Both the position numbers and the translations under genes were made by a program. 64,000 nt of DNA from CAVOAK01 sp965217615 (GTDB lineage Bacteria; Pseudomonadota; Alphaproteobacteria; UBA8366; CAVOAK01), in contig CBDCIT010000040.1 of the NCBI GenBank assembly GCA_965217615.1, forward strand, positions 1 to 64,000, given 5' to 3'. The first letter of the stretch is position 1, and every line of letters begins with the position of its first letter. Shown in pieces: positions 1-8,551 of the stretch. The notes beneath the pieces are model-generated. The model was not told where the DNA came from, ran no database searches, and worked only from the letters and a program-made list of their open reading frames with translations.

Positions 1-562
1 TCGTGTTGGGCGACAAGAGCTTCTCAAATTCGTGAATCAGAAGTTCGCCGTCATCGCTGATCGGCGCAATTTTGAGAACGATATCTTTCTCATCGCGCAG
101 GAGCTGCCAGGGGACGATGTTGGAATGATGCTCCAACTCCGAGATGATGATCTCGTCCCCAGCCGACAGTGTCGAACGGCCAAAGCTCGCGGCCACAAGG
201 TTTATCGCTTCCGTACCATTGCGGGTAAAGACGATCTCGTGTGAGTGGGCAGCATTTACAAACCGTTGCACAGTTTCGCGTGCGCCCTCGAAACGGGCCG
301 TCGCATGTTCGCTAAGAAAATGAACGCCACGATGCACGTTCGCGTAATCGTTTTCATAGACGCTGGATTCCGCGTCGATTACGGCCCGCGGCTTTTGCGC
401 GGAGGCGGCGCTGTCTAGAAACACCAATGGGCGGCCGTAGACTTCGCGGGCGAGTATAGGAAAGTCCGCACGCACGCGATCGACGTCGTAGGGCTGCGAA
501 TTCGTGTCGTCCGCGCCTCTCGGCTCGAGTGTGCTCGCCAAGGCGTCTTCGGGTGCGTTCAC
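1..562 (-). CDS. sufS: SufS cysteine desulfurase, N-terminal part (runs off window)
   Basis: SufS is the PLP-dependent cysteine desulfurase that supplies sulfur to the cytoplasmic SUF Fe-S assembly machinery. About 187 residues are visible. A leader of some 28 residues is followed by class V aminotransferase stretches: FLDSAASAQKP, YANVHRGVH, TRNGTEAINLVA and SELEHHSNIVPWQ. The PLP lysine and the active-site cysteine loop lie beyond the window edge, so catalytic competence cannot be judged. The chosen start is GTG at 562, sharing the four bases GTGA with the sufD stop, an arrangement typical of translational coupling. It is the last visible gene of the suf operon. Partial only because of the window edge. 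Confidence 0.93.
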   Translation of the reverse strand, partial: MNAPEDALASTLEPRGADDTNSQPYDVDRVRADFPILAREVYGRPLVFLDSAASAQKPRAVIDAESSVYENDYANVHRGVHFLSEHATARFEGARETVQRFVNAAHSHEIVFTRNGTEAINLVAASFGRSTLSAGDEIIISELEHHSNIVPWQLLRDEKDIVLKIAPISDDGELLIHEFEKLLSPNT

Positions 563-1884
563 TGTATTGCTTCCTGCTCGCCGTTTAGCCATTTCTCAAC
601 GACACTATCAAAGGCCTCTCGAACGGCCGGAACGCCGATTTCCTCAATTGCCTCGGCGACGAAGGCCTGAACGAGAATGTCGCGTGCTTCAGCGCTGTCT
701 ATGCCGCGGGATCTTATGTAGAAAAGCGCCTCTTCATCGAGCTCTCCAACCGTTGCGCCGTGACTGCATTTGACATCGTCGGCGTAAATTTCAAGCTCAG
801 GCTTGCAGTCCATTTCGGCCGAACGCGACAGCAGAAGAGTGCGGCTCAATTGGTGGCCGTCGGTCTTCTGTGCCTGTGGTTCGACAAGCACCTTGCCTTG
901 GAATACGCCTCTCGCATGGTCGTCGAGCACGCCGCGGAAGACTTGCCGCGATTGGCTGCCACCCTTGGCGTGGTCGACAAACGTCGTGTTGTCGGTCTGC
1001 TGCGTCCCGGTCGCGAGATAAGCGCCGTTTATGCGGCACTCAATCTCCTCGGCGCCGATTCGCGCTCGAACTTCGTTGCGCGCGAGCGCCGCGCCAAGCT
1101 GTAGGCTGAAACCGTCATAATGGGCGCCGCGCGCCAACTCCAGGGTCGTCAGCCCGATATTGAACGCCTGCCGGTTGTCATTCTGCAGGCGGTAATGACC
1201 AAGTCGCGCGCCGTGATCGACGCGAACATCGCAAACCGAATTGGAAAAATAAGTACCGTCGTCACTGCCAATATGGCTCTCGAATATGTTAGCACTGGAA
1301 CCGGCGCCGATTTCGACGAGCGATCGCATGTGAAAGGCGGTTGGCTGGTCGGGCGCACACCCGATCGATACGATGTGTATCGGCTGTTCGAGGTTGGTTT
1401 CAGGCGCGACGCGCAAAACGATCCCGTCCTCGGCGAAAGCCAAATTGAGCGCCGTCAACGGCATGTCGCGTGACGGCGCCAGGCGTCCCAAATGTCGTTC
1501 CAGCGGTTCGGCGTCGCGTCCAATCCGCTCTCGCAGGCTTTCGACCACGATACCTTCGGGCAAAGTTCCAAGCGACGAAAGCGCCGGCTCATATCGGCCG
1601 TTAACGAAAACGATGATATATCCCTCGATTTGCACGACGGACGGCGGCAAAGCTTCGACGTCGGGCAACGGTCCCGCAGGCTTGAAGCCGATTTTTGCGA
1701 GCTTGTTGAGGTTGGTATATTTCCACGCCTCAGTCTTGCGGTCCGGTAGCCCAGTCGCCTGAAAGTCGTCAAAGCTCTTTCTCCGCAACGCGGTCAGCCA
1801 AACAGGTTCGCGATCGCTCCGTCCAGCGTCGAGGGCAGCGAACTGTTCGATAAATGGCGCGGTCATGGCTGTCTTCTTGGCCAT
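559..1884 (-). CDS. sufD: SufD, Fe-S cluster scaffold component
   Basis: 441 residues, the usual SufD length. SufD pairs with SufB and SufC in the SufBC2D scaffold that builds Fe-S clusters in the cytoplasm. The C-terminal two thirds form the SufBD beta-helix core. Near the end the conserved VKCSHGATVGELDEEALFYIRSR segment is present (described here by its key residues Cys, His and Glu), which in SufD helps form the SufB-SufD interface. It lies between sufC (17 bases upstream) and sufS (4-base overlap) on the same strand, so co-transcription is expected. Divergence from SufB is normal for this family. No frame problems are seen. Confidence 0.95.
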   Translation of the reverse strand: MAKKTAMTAPFIEQFAALDAGRSDREPVWLTALRRKSFDDFQATGLPDRKTEAWKYTNLNKLAKIGFKPAGPLPDVEALPPSVVQIEGYIIVFVNGRYEPALSSLGTLPEGIVVESLRERIGRDAEPLERHLGRLAPSRDMPLTALNLAFAEDGIVLRVAPETNLEQPIHIVSIGCAPDQPTAFHMRSLVEIGAGSSANIFESHIGSDDGTYFSNSVCDVRVDHGARLGHYRLQNDNRQAFNIGLTTLELARGAHYDGFSLQLGAALARNEVRARIGAEEIECRINGAYLATGTQQTDNTTFVDHAKGGSQSRQVFRGVLDDHARGVFQGKVLVEPQAQKTDGHQLSRTLLLSRSAEMDCKPELEIYADDVKCSHGATVGELDEEALFYIRSRGIDSAEARDILVQAFVAEAIEEIGVPAVREAFDSVVEKWLNGEQEAIQ

Positions 1885-1901
1885 CTTCAGTCCCGCCGCC
1901 G

Positions 1902-2657
1902 TTAGGCCGCCTCGCCGAGAAACTGGCCGTAGCCTTTTTCCTCAAGCTCGAGGGCGAGTTCCTTGCCGCCAGACTTGACGATCCGGCCGTTGGCGAGCAC
2001 GTGAACCTTGTCGGGCACGACGAAGTCGAGAAGCCGCTGGTAGTGGGTGATGATAAGCATGCCGCGGTCGGGCGACCGCAGGGCGTTAACGCCGCTGGCA
2101 ACGACCTTCAAGGCGTCGATGTCGAGACCGGAGTCGGTCTCGTCGAGGATGGCGAGCTTCGGCTCGAGCAGGGCCATTTGCAGGACCTCGGCCCGCTTCT
2201 TTTCGCCACCGGAGAAGCCTGTGTTGATTGCCCGCTTCAGCATATCGTCACCGATCTCCAGCAACGCGGCCTTTTCACGCGCCAGTTTGACGAACTGCAT
2301 GGCGTCGAGCTCCGATTCGCCGTGATGCTTTCGTATGGCGTTAACGGCGGACTTGAGAAATGTCGTGGTGGCGACGCCCGGAATCTCGACGGGATACTGG
2401 AACGCCAGAAAGACGCCTTCGCGGGCGCGAATTTCGGGCTCCATCTGAAGCAGGTCAGCGCCCTGGTACAAGACTTCGCCGCCTGTAACTTCGTACCCCT
2501 CGCGGCCGGAGAGCACGTAGGACAGCGTACTTTTTCCCGCGCCATTGGGGCCCATGATCGCATGCACTTCGCCGGTGTCGATGGCAAGATCGATGCCATC
2601 GAGAATCGTCTTATCCTCGACGCGTGCGCACAGGTTCTTGATCTCAAGCAGCGGCAT
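1902..2657 (-). CDS. sufC: SufC, Fe-S assembly ATPase
   Basis: 251 residues, full length for SufC, the ABC-type ATPase that drives conformational change in the SufBC2D scaffold. Visible motifs are Walker A GPNGAGKSTLS near residue 36, the ABC signature FSGGEKKRAE near residue 149, and Walker B/D-loop ILDETDSGLDIDALK near residue 170; the SGLD D-loop is characteristic of SufC. There are no membrane segments, consistent with a soluble ATPase. It sits 33 bases after sufB and 17 bases before sufD. Confidence 0.97.
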   Translation of the reverse strand: MPLLEIKNLCARVEDKTILDGIDLAIDTGEVHAIMGPNGAGKSTLSYVLSGREGYEVTGGEVLYQGADLLQMEPEIRAREGVFLAFQYPVEIPGVATTTFLKSAVNAIRKHHGESELDAMQFVKLAREKAALLEIGDDMLKRAINTGFSGGEKKRAEVLQMALLEPKLAILDETDSGLDIDALKVVASGVNALRSPDRGMLIITHYQRLLDFVVPDKVHVLANGRIVKSGGKELALELEEKGYGQFLGEAA

Positions 2658-2690
2658 TAACTCTCTGTGTCCTTCTGATTTTGGGCCGCG

Positions 2691-4145
2691 CTAGCCAACG
2701 CTGCCTTCAAGGCTGATCCCAACGAGTTTTTGGGCTTCCACCGCAAACTCCATCGGCAAGGTCTGTAAGACTTCTTTGCAAAATCCGTTAACGACGAGCG
2801 AAACCGCTTCTTCGCTATCGAGGCCACGTTGACGACAGTAGAAGAGTTGGTCGTCGCTGATTTTGCTGGTTGTCGCTTCGTGCTCGACGCGCGCCGAAGG
2901 GTTGCGGGATTCGATATATGGTACGGTGTGTGCGCCACACCTGTCACCAATTAAAAGGCTGTCGCACTGCGTGTAGTTTCGTGCGCCATCGGCGGTTGGC
3001 GTGATGCGGACGAGTCCGCGATAGGCGTTGTTGGCCTGGCCGGCCGAAATGCCTTTGGAGATGATCCTTGAGCTCGTGTTGCGGCCGATATGGATCATTT
3101 TAGTTCCAGTATCGGCCTGCTGCATATTGTTGGTGATGGCAACCGAATAGAACTCGCCGACGGAGTCGTCACCCTGCAGAATGCAGCTCGGGTATTTCCA
3201 GGTGATTGCCGAGCCGGTCTCAACCTGTGTCCACGATATCTTGGATCGGTCGCCACGGCATGCGCCGCGCTTGGTGACGAAGTTATAGATGCCGCCTTTG
3301 CCTTCAGCGTCGCCCGGGTACCAGTTCTGCACAGTCGAATATTTGATTTCCGCGTCCTCCAGCGCGATCAGCTCGACGACCGCTGCGTGAAGTTGATTTT
3401 CGTCGCGCATCGGCGCCGTACAGCCTTCGAGATAGCTCACGTAGCTGCCGCGGTCGGCGATGATGAGTGTGCGCTCGAACTGGCCGGTCTCGGCGGCATT
3501 GATGCGGAAATAGGTGGAAAGTTCCATCGGACAACGCACGCCGGGCGGGATGTAGACGAACGATCCGTCGGTAAACACCGCCGAATTTAGGCAGGCGTGC
3601 TTGTTATCCGCGATGGGAACGACGGAACCCATATACTCGCGCACCAACTCAGGGCATTTCTGCAGCGCCTCCGAGAACGAGCAAAATATAATTCCCAGCT
3701 CTTCGAGTTTGCCCTTGTAGGTGGTCGCAACCGACACGCTGTCGAACACCGCGTCCACGGCAACGCCGGCGAGCATTTCCTGTTCCTGCAAGGGAATCCC
3801 GAGCTTCTCGTACGTTTTTAGGAGTTCTGGGTCGACTTCATCCAGGCTCTTGGGCCGTTCGGTGGATTTCGGCGCAGCGAAATAGTAGGAGTCCTGGTAA
3901 TCGATCGGCGGGAACGTCACCATCGCCCATTCGGGCTCGTCCATCGTCAGCCAGTGTTTGTAGGCCTTAAGACGCCGCTCGAGCAGCCACGGCGGATCTT
4001 CCTTCTTGGCCGAGATCAGACGAATAATGTCTTCGTTCAAGCCCTTGGGCGCAAGTTCCGTTTCGATGTCCGTTACGAAGCCATATTTGTACTTCTCCTC
4101 TGTCAGCGTGCGGACCTGCTCTGCAGTTTCGTTGGGTGCCGTCAT
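2691..4145 (-). CDS. sufB: SufB, Fe-S cluster scaffold component
   Basis: 484 residues, the expected SufB length. SufB is the main scaffold on which the nascent Fe-S cluster is assembled from SufS-derived sulfur. Recognisable parts are the N-terminal helical domain, the central stretch DGSFVYIPPGVRCP, the YLEGCTAP motif, the Q-rich RGACRGDRSKISWTQVETGS region and the C-terminal SARVEHEATTSKI and QLFYCRQRGL segments. It is the first structural gene of the operon, 55 bases after the Rrf2-type regulator on the same strand. No defects are seen. Confidence 0.97.
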   Translation of the reverse strand: MTAPNETAEQVRTLTEEKYKYGFVTDIETELAPKGLNEDIIRLISAKKEDPPWLLERRLKAYKHWLTMDEPEWAMVTFPPIDYQDSYYFAAPKSTERPKSLDEVDPELLKTYEKLGIPLQEQEMLAGVAVDAVFDSVSVATTYKGKLEELGIIFCSFSEALQKCPELVREYMGSVVPIADNKHACLNSAVFTDGSFVYIPPGVRCPMELSTYFRINAAETGQFERTLIIADRGSYVSYLEGCTAPMRDENQLHAAVVELIALEDAEIKYSTVQNWYPGDAEGKGGIYNFVTKRGACRGDRSKISWTQVETGSAITWKYPSCILQGDDSVGEFYSVAITNNMQQADTGTKMIHIGRNTSSRIISKGISAGQANNAYRGLVRITPTADGARNYTQCDSLLIGDRCGAHTVPYIESRNPSARVEHEATTSKISDDQLFYCRQRGLDSEEAVSLVVNGFCKEVLQTLPMEFAVEAQKLVGISLEGSVG

Positions 4146-4200
4146 CTATACAAACGCCTTCATTGCTGAACTCGGATTCCGTCGGACATTGGCCATGGAT

Positions 4201-4683
4201 TTAGGTGCGCGCCCGTTCATCTGGCGACGCCTGCCCACTGTTAGCCGGAGATAAAAAGCTGAGACCCATGGGCGGCAAGGCGATCTCGGCAAGAGTGATT
4301 GCGTCCAGTGCACCACGGATCGCCTCGTTGACCTTGTCCCAGCGCCCGCGCAAAGGGCACAGCATCTCAACACCGCAGTCGCCTGTCGTGCCATCGACGC
4401 ATGCGGTCAATGCCACCGGCCCTTCGAGTGCGGCGATGATTTGCTCAACGGTGATTTCATCGGCGGGCCTGGCCAGTTCGTAGCCGCCGTTTACGCCGCG
4501 GTGGGAGGTGACTAGATGCGCTTGCGCAAGATGCTTCAAGACCTGGCTTACGCTTGGCAAGGGTAGACCCGTTGCCTCTGCCAGACTCGATGCTGTCGAG
4601 AGCGATTCCTGACCGTTCGCTATCTGCGAGAGCACCACGACGCCGAAATCCGTCATTCGACCCAGTCGCAACAAGAGACCCAC
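4201..4683 (-). CDS. Rrf2/IscR-family SUF operon regulator
   Basis: 160 residues, an Rrf2-family winged-helix repressor of the type found at the head of alphaproteobacterial suf operons. The N-terminal helix-turn-helix has LPLPSVSQVLKHLAQAHLV as recognition region and GVNGGYELARP as wing. Three cysteines (about C95, C103, C109) form the Fe-S ligand set used by this family to sense cluster status. It is first in the suf operon, so it most likely controls its own promoter and the genes after it. The start at 4683 gives MGLLLRLGRMTDFG, matching the normal Rrf2 N-terminus. Whether it responds to iron, cluster loading or oxidants cannot be read here. Confidence 0.9.
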   Translation of the reverse strand: MGLLLRLGRMTDFGVVVLSQIANGQESLSTASSLAEATGLPLPSVSQVLKHLAQAHLVTSHRGVNGGYELARPADEITVEQIIAALEGPVALTACVDGTTGDCGVEMLCPLRGRWDKVNEAIRGALDAITLAEIALPPMGLSFLSPANSGQASPDERART

Positions 4684-4693
4684 TCCTAAATCT

Positions 4694-4708
4694 GTACCAA
4701 ATTTGTAC
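4694..4708 (-). promoter_or_regulatory. Candidate operator upstream of the suf operon
   Basis: A 15-base near-palindrome (GTACCAAATTTGTAC on the plus strand, one mismatched pair) lies just 11 bases before the regulator start. Its size and place fit an autoregulatory site for the Rrf2-type protein. This is a positional inference; it was not matched to a known matrix. Confidence 0.35.
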
Positions 4709-4806
4709 GGTATTGAAAAAATGGCTTATCTTGGCGATTTAATCAAGGGGTCTTGTTGCATTTTCCGAAATATATTGAAGGGCTTGCTCCGACGGATTTG
4801 GGTCAA

Positions 4807-5757
4807 TCATGAGGAGTTGGTCAGGCAGCGCACCAGCCCTTCCGCCAGTCCTTCGAGCAGACGAAAATAGAGATCGGGTCCAGGTTCGAGGTTCGCACCC
4901 AACGGATCTAGCGCCTCAATTCTAACGTTCGTGCCCTCGGTTATCGCAGCGATGAGTGCCGGGCGGAATTGCGGTTGGACGAACAGGCACTCTATCCCGA
5001 GCTCTTTTATGCTCTCTCTTGTTCTCCTTAAGCGTTTTGCGCCAGGCGGCCGATGGGGGTTGGCGGCAATCGCCTCCAGATGTTCCAATCCGTAGCGATT
5101 CTCGAAGTATCGGTAAGCGTCGTGAAAGACGATATAGGGCTGATGCGTCAATGAGCTGAGCCTTTCAATCAGCGCTCGGTCGAGGGCCGCAAGCTTCAAA
5201 TCCAAGGCGTCGGCGTTTGCTCGGTAGACATCCCCGTGCCCCGGGTCGACAGCGATTAATGTTGCCGCGATATGCTTTGCCATAGCCCTTGCATTTGCGG
5301 GATCGAGCCAGGCATGCATGTCGATCTCGGCCTGACTGCGGTCCAAAGCGATTCCGAGCGTCCCATCGCCGTTGTCAGAGGCATGCACATTCGATCTGTC
5401 ATGTGCCTTCAGCAACTTTACGCCGGGCGCGTCATAGAGACTGGTGACGCGTGCGTGTCGGGGAACTGTTCTCAATGCCTTTGCAAGGAAGCTCTCCAGC
5501 GCCGGCCCCATCCAGATGATAGCGTCCGCTGATTCAAGAAGCCGTGCACCGGACGGTTTCAGTTGATATGTGTGCGGCGAGCCGGCCGCCGACATAAGCA
5601 GTTGCGGCTCGCCGACGGCGGCCATGACAGCGGAAACCAGCGCATGAATCGGTTTGATGCTAGCCACGACGCGAGGCGAGGCGGCTTCGGTCGGACTGGA
5701 TGCGTGGAGAATACAGTAGATGAGAAATACCACGGCCGGCCGTGCGGTCAGTAACAT
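4807..5757 (-). CDS. znuA: ZnuA-like zinc ABC transporter substrate-binding protein
   Basis: About 316 residues from the ATG at 5757, which puts a typical signal peptide (MLLTARPAVVFLIYCILHAS, then cleavage near TEAAS) at the N-terminus; a start 42 bases further upstream would add an unlikely hydrophilic extension. The protein belongs to the cluster A-I metal-binding family that delivers Zn2+ to an inner-membrane ABC importer. Likely metal ligands are the histidines in SPHTYQLKPS, DMHAWLDP and IVFHDAYRYFE, plus a late acidic residue in the EALDPLGANLEP region. The His/Asp-rich loop is short. The usual partners znuB and znuC are not in the window. A perfect Zur-type palindrome lies 53 bases upstream of the start. 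Confidence 0.88.
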   Translation of the reverse strand: MLLTARPAVVFLIYCILHASSPTEAASPRVVASIKPIHALVSAVMAAVGEPQLLMSAAGSPHTYQLKPSGARLLESADAIIWMGPALESFLAKALRTVPRHARVTSLYDAPGVKLLKAHDRSNVHASDNGDGTLGIALDRSQAEIDMHAWLDPANARAMAKHIAATLIAVDPGHGDVYRANADALDLKLAALDRALIERLSSLTHQPYIVFHDAYRYFENRYGLEHLEAIAANPHRPPGAKRLRRTRESIKELGIECLFVQPQFRPALIAAITEGTNVRIEALDPLGANLEPGPDLYFRLLEGLAEGLVRCLTNSS

Positions 5758-5809
5758 GATCCAGTTTCCACCGGTAAAGTCGGCCAATTGCGCCGTCAAG
5801 GTTGCCGAT

Positions 5810-5824
5810 TGTTATAATATAACA
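5810..5824 (-). promoter_or_regulatory. Zur box upstream of znuA
   Basis: TGTTATAATATAACA is a perfect 7-1-7 palindrome and matches the core of the Zur operator known from proteobacterial zinc-uptake genes. It lies 53 bases upstream of the chosen znuA start, so zinc-dependent repression of znuA is expected. Confidence 0.75.
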
Positions 5825-5987
5825 CTTTTCAACTATACAGAGCCGGTGCCCTGGTGACGGCACGTTGATCGAAATTCGCGCGACGGAACTTCGACGCCAG
5901 TCCGTTCAATAGCCAAGATCGACTGATTGACGAGGCGGATAGCTTACTTTGCACATATTACCAAGAGTGTTTTGTCGATGACTGGGG

Positions 5988-7381
5988 GGTTGTGTCTCGA
6001 AAGTGGTGGAAATTGGTTTTGGCGCCTCTCCGAGCGGGCTGAGTTTTGCGGCGGTCAGGCCGCGCGGTCAAGGGTTTCGTCGGCGATTAGCTGATCGAGG
6101 GTTTCCCATCCATCGACTTTGCGCATCTGGATTTGGCCGGAAGCGAGGAGCGCCCAGAGGAGCATCGGCACTGTTTCGGGACACGGCAGCACGGTCTGTG
6201 TTTTGATCCGGCGCTTGAACTCCTCGTTGAGACGCTCAATGGCGTTGGTCGTTCGGGCTGATTTCCATTGGCTCTTGGACAGGCGCGTGAAGGTAAAGAG
6301 CTTGTCGCCCGCTTCTGCGAGGCTGTCCGCGACGGCCCTGCATTTCAGCCGCCACTTGCGGACAAACGTCTTGCGGCGGGTTTCCACCTCGGAGGCAGTG
6401 TCGGCATAGATCATATCGCGGTAATCTTCGCTCAGCTCGTCATGCATGTGTTTGGGAGCATGACCCAGAAGGTTGCGGTGCTTGTGCACGGTGCAGCGTT
6501 GAACGGGAAGGTCATCGCCCCAAAGCGCCGACAGAGCCGCCTCCAGTCCCGGCGCGCCATCGACGATGACAAACCCGGGCCGTTTCAGTCCACGCGCATC
6601 AAGGTCGTCGAGGAACTGGCGCCACGCCGCCTGGCTTTCTCCGCCCATATTCCCGATCGAAAGCAAGACCTTCTGGCCATCCCGGCGCACCCCTATAGCC
6701 GCGAGAACCGAGATGTTGGTGGCCTTGCGATCCAGTCGGGTCTTGATCACAGTGCCGTCAAGGATCAGCCGAACGATATCCTCATCCGCGAGGCCACGGC
6801 TGCACCAGGCGTCCCAATCGACCTTCACCTTGCGCCACGCCCGGCTCACAACGTCCTTGCTCACAGCACCCCGGAAGAGCCCGAACAGCGCGCGTTTCAC
6901 CCGCCGCGTGTTGGTTCCGGACAGATACACCGAAGCGATCAGCGCCTCGGCCTTTCTGGTCAGCCGCTGGTAGCGCGGCAGCGCCCGCGAACGCCATTCC
7001 GACGCCCGACCGTCTTCCTCAACGATCCGTGCACGCGGCACGCTCACCCTCTCGGTCCCGAATGTCCCCGTCAGTTGCCGCTCCCGGTGCCCGTTCCGAT
7101 ACCCTTGCCGAAGCGCGTCCTCTCGACCGTATCGGCAGCGCCCGAGAAACTGCGCAAGTTCCTCCTCAAAAACGGCCTCGATCGTGGATCTGATGTTCTC
7201 CCGCAGCCGGTCCTCGAGCGGATCATAGCCGGCGTCATTGGCCAGTAGCGAAAGCGCCGAAGTCTCGGTAGTGTTCTTCATGGCGTGATCTCCTTGGCGG
7301 TGCTAGCCGCCGGTTGGGTGGTTGTCTTGTCACCCGGAGATTACGCCATCCTCAAATTTCCACCACTTTCGAGACACAGCC
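5988..7381 (-). mobile_element. IS256-family insertion sequence, copy 1
   Basis: 1394-bp element with terminal inverted repeats starting GGTTGTGTCTCGAAAGTGG at one end and GGCTGTGTCTCGAAAGTGG at the other (about 26 bp, one mismatch). It is flanked by the 8-bp direct repeat GACTGGGG at 5980-5987 and 7382-7389, the duplication size expected for IS256. Nearly identical copies occur at 23079 and 36001. It landed in the leader between the znuA promoter region and the sigma-factor gene. Confidence 0.95.
6055..7281 (-). CDS. IS256-family (mutator-type) transposase
   Basis: 408 residues, full length. The DDE catalytic residues appear in LILDGTVIKTRLD, FVIVDGAPGLEAAL and TTNAIERLNEEFKRR, and the conserved cysteine/histidine segment VQRCTVHKHRNLL lies between the second Asp and the Glu. 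It differs from the other two copies by only a few residues, for example RRKTFV where they have RHKAFV or RRKAFV. It appears intact. Confidence 0.95.
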   Translation of the reverse strand: MKNTTETSALSLLANDAGYDPLEDRLRENIRSTIEAVFEEELAQFLGRCRYGREDALRQGYRNGHRERQLTGTFGTERVSVPRARIVEEDGRASEWRSRALPRYQRLTRKAEALIASVYLSGTNTRRVKRALFGLFRGAVSKDVVSRAWRKVKVDWDAWCSRGLADEDIVRLILDGTVIKTRLDRKATNISVLAAIGVRRDGQKVLLSIGNMGGESQAAWRQFLDDLDARGLKRPGFVIVDGAPGLEAALSALWGDDLPVQRCTVHKHRNLLGHAPKHMHDELSEDYRDMIYADTASEVETRRKTFVRKWRLKCRAVADSLAEAGDKLFTFTRLSKSQWKSARTTNAIERLNEEFKRRIKTQTVLPCPETVPMLLWALLASGQIQMRKVDGWETLDQLIADETLDRAA

Positions 7382-7478
7382 GACTGGGGGAAGCGATCTC
7401 TCTCTTGCATCCGCCATTCGCACCGGCGTTCTCTCCGCAGTGCCTCGACAGCGTGTCGACGACAAAGCGGAGCGCAGA

Positions 7479-8078
7479 TTGAGCACCGAGAATGCGGAAC
7501 GGGCGGATGGCCTGGCCAAGTCGATACGCGAAGATGGAACCGCGCTGATGCGCAGCGCTGGACACGGCGACGCCTCGGCTTGCCGCATTCTCGTCGACCG
7601 CCATCTTCGTTCGATCGTCAGCTTTGCATATCGTTTCCTCGGTGACTTTGCAGAGGCGGAGGATGTGGCTCAGGAAACCTTCCTCCGATTGTGGCGGCAT
7701 GCTCATCGGTGGGAGGACCGCGCGCGGCTTACAACCTGGCTGCACCGTGTCGCTCGAAACCTTTGCATCGATTTGCTGCGGAAGAAGCGACCGGCGGCTG
7801 TGGAAGACATTGCCGATCATGCCGATCCGGCGAAAGACCAGGCGGCAGCCTTGCATCGCGATTCAGCGGCACGGCACGTCATCGCCGCGCTTGCAGGGTT
7901 GCCTGAACGACAGCGTGCCGCGGTGGCGCTGACCCACTATCAGGGCCTCAGCAACATTGAAAGTGCCGAAGTCATGGGGGTCAGCGTCGAAGCGCTCGAG
8001 TCCCTTCTGTCGCGTGCGCGTCGCGGATTAAGGGATCGCCTGATGCCGCTCCGTGACGATCTCATAGGAGACCTTTGA
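7479..8078 (+). CDS. ECF-type RNA polymerase sigma factor
   Basis: 199 residues from the TTG at 7479. That start is chosen because GGAG lies 7 bases before it and the protein then has the usual ECF length; reading frame further upstream runs into the IS256 end. Sigma region 2 contains VSFAYRFLGDFAEAEDVAQETFLRLW, here noted by its core DVAQETFLRLW, and region 4 contains LPERQRAAVALTHYQGLSN and a helix-turn-helix ending SRARRGLRDRL. It directs RNA polymerase to stress-type promoters. The next two genes overlap it by one base each and encode a membrane anti-sigma-like protein and a periplasmic sensor, a standard ECF signalling unit. IS256 copy 1 ends about 100 bases upstream and may have changed its expression. 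Confidence 0.88.
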   Translation: MSTENAERADGLAKSIREDGTALMRSAGHGDASACRILVDRHLRSIVSFAYRFLGDFAEAEDVAQETFLRLWRHAHRWEDRARLTTWLHRVARNLCIDLLRKKRPAAVEDIADHADPAKDQAAALHRDSAARHVIAALAGLPERQRAAVALTHYQGLSNIESAEVMGVSVEALESLLSRARRGLRDRLMPLRDDLIGDL

Positions 8079-8551
8079 TGGCTCGAGAACCGGCTCGAAT
8101 GGAGCCAATTGATATCCAACGGTTCCAGCAATTGCTGGAAGGCTATGGCGCACGTGAAGATCGCTGGCCGGCCGCCGAGCGAGAGGCGTCGTTGGCATTT
8201 ATGCGGGTCTCGTCGGATGCGCGGAGGCTCCATCATGAAGCGTCCGAGCTCGACCGCATTCTCGATCTAGCGATTTCACCTGAACCGTCATCGGAATTGG
8301 CGGCACGAGTCGTCGCCACGGCGAGACGCGCACCTAGTTGGGGTGAACGACTGTCCGTCATTGCCGAGGAGATATGGCCGTTTGGCCGGAAATGGCAGGC
8401 CGCGGCGATATTCGCCTCGGCAGCGATCCTCGGGCTCGCACTGGGAACCGTTCCGCTGCCGCCAACGGCGGGCCAGGACGAATTGCCGATCATTGAGGAA
8501 ATAGCCCTGCTTACATTCGGACCCGAACTCACCACGGAGGACCAGGAGTAA
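8078..8551 (+). CDS. Single-pass membrane anti-sigma-factor-like protein
   Basis: 157 residues from the ATG at 8078, whose first base is the last base of the sigma-factor stop. The N-terminal ~95 residues are soluble and charged (IDIQRFQQLLEGYGAREDRWP), followed by one membrane helix near residues 105-125 (WQAAAIFASAAILGLALGTV) and a short acidic periplasmic tail. There is no classical zinc-binding HxxxCxxC anti-sigma motif. The assignment as anti-sigma rests on the operon context and topology rather than on a clear domain match. Confidence 0.65.
   Translation: MAREPARMEPIDIQRFQQLLEGYGAREDRWPAAEREASLAFMRVSSDARRLHHEASELDRILDLAISPEPSSELAARVVATARRAPSWGERLSVIAEEIWPFGRKWQAAAIFASAAILGLALGTVPLPPTAGQDELPIIEEIALLTFGPELTTEDQE

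Noticed and set aside
6268..7248. 326-residue open frame antisense to the IS256 transposase (also at 23212 and 36134)
   Set aside because: It is a shadow of a high-GC transposase gene, repeats with every IS copy and shows no protein family.
7285..7482. Short frame overlapping the IS256 end and the sigma-factor leader
   Set aside because: Its beginning is IS sequence; without the IS only about 30 codons remain, with no recognisable product.
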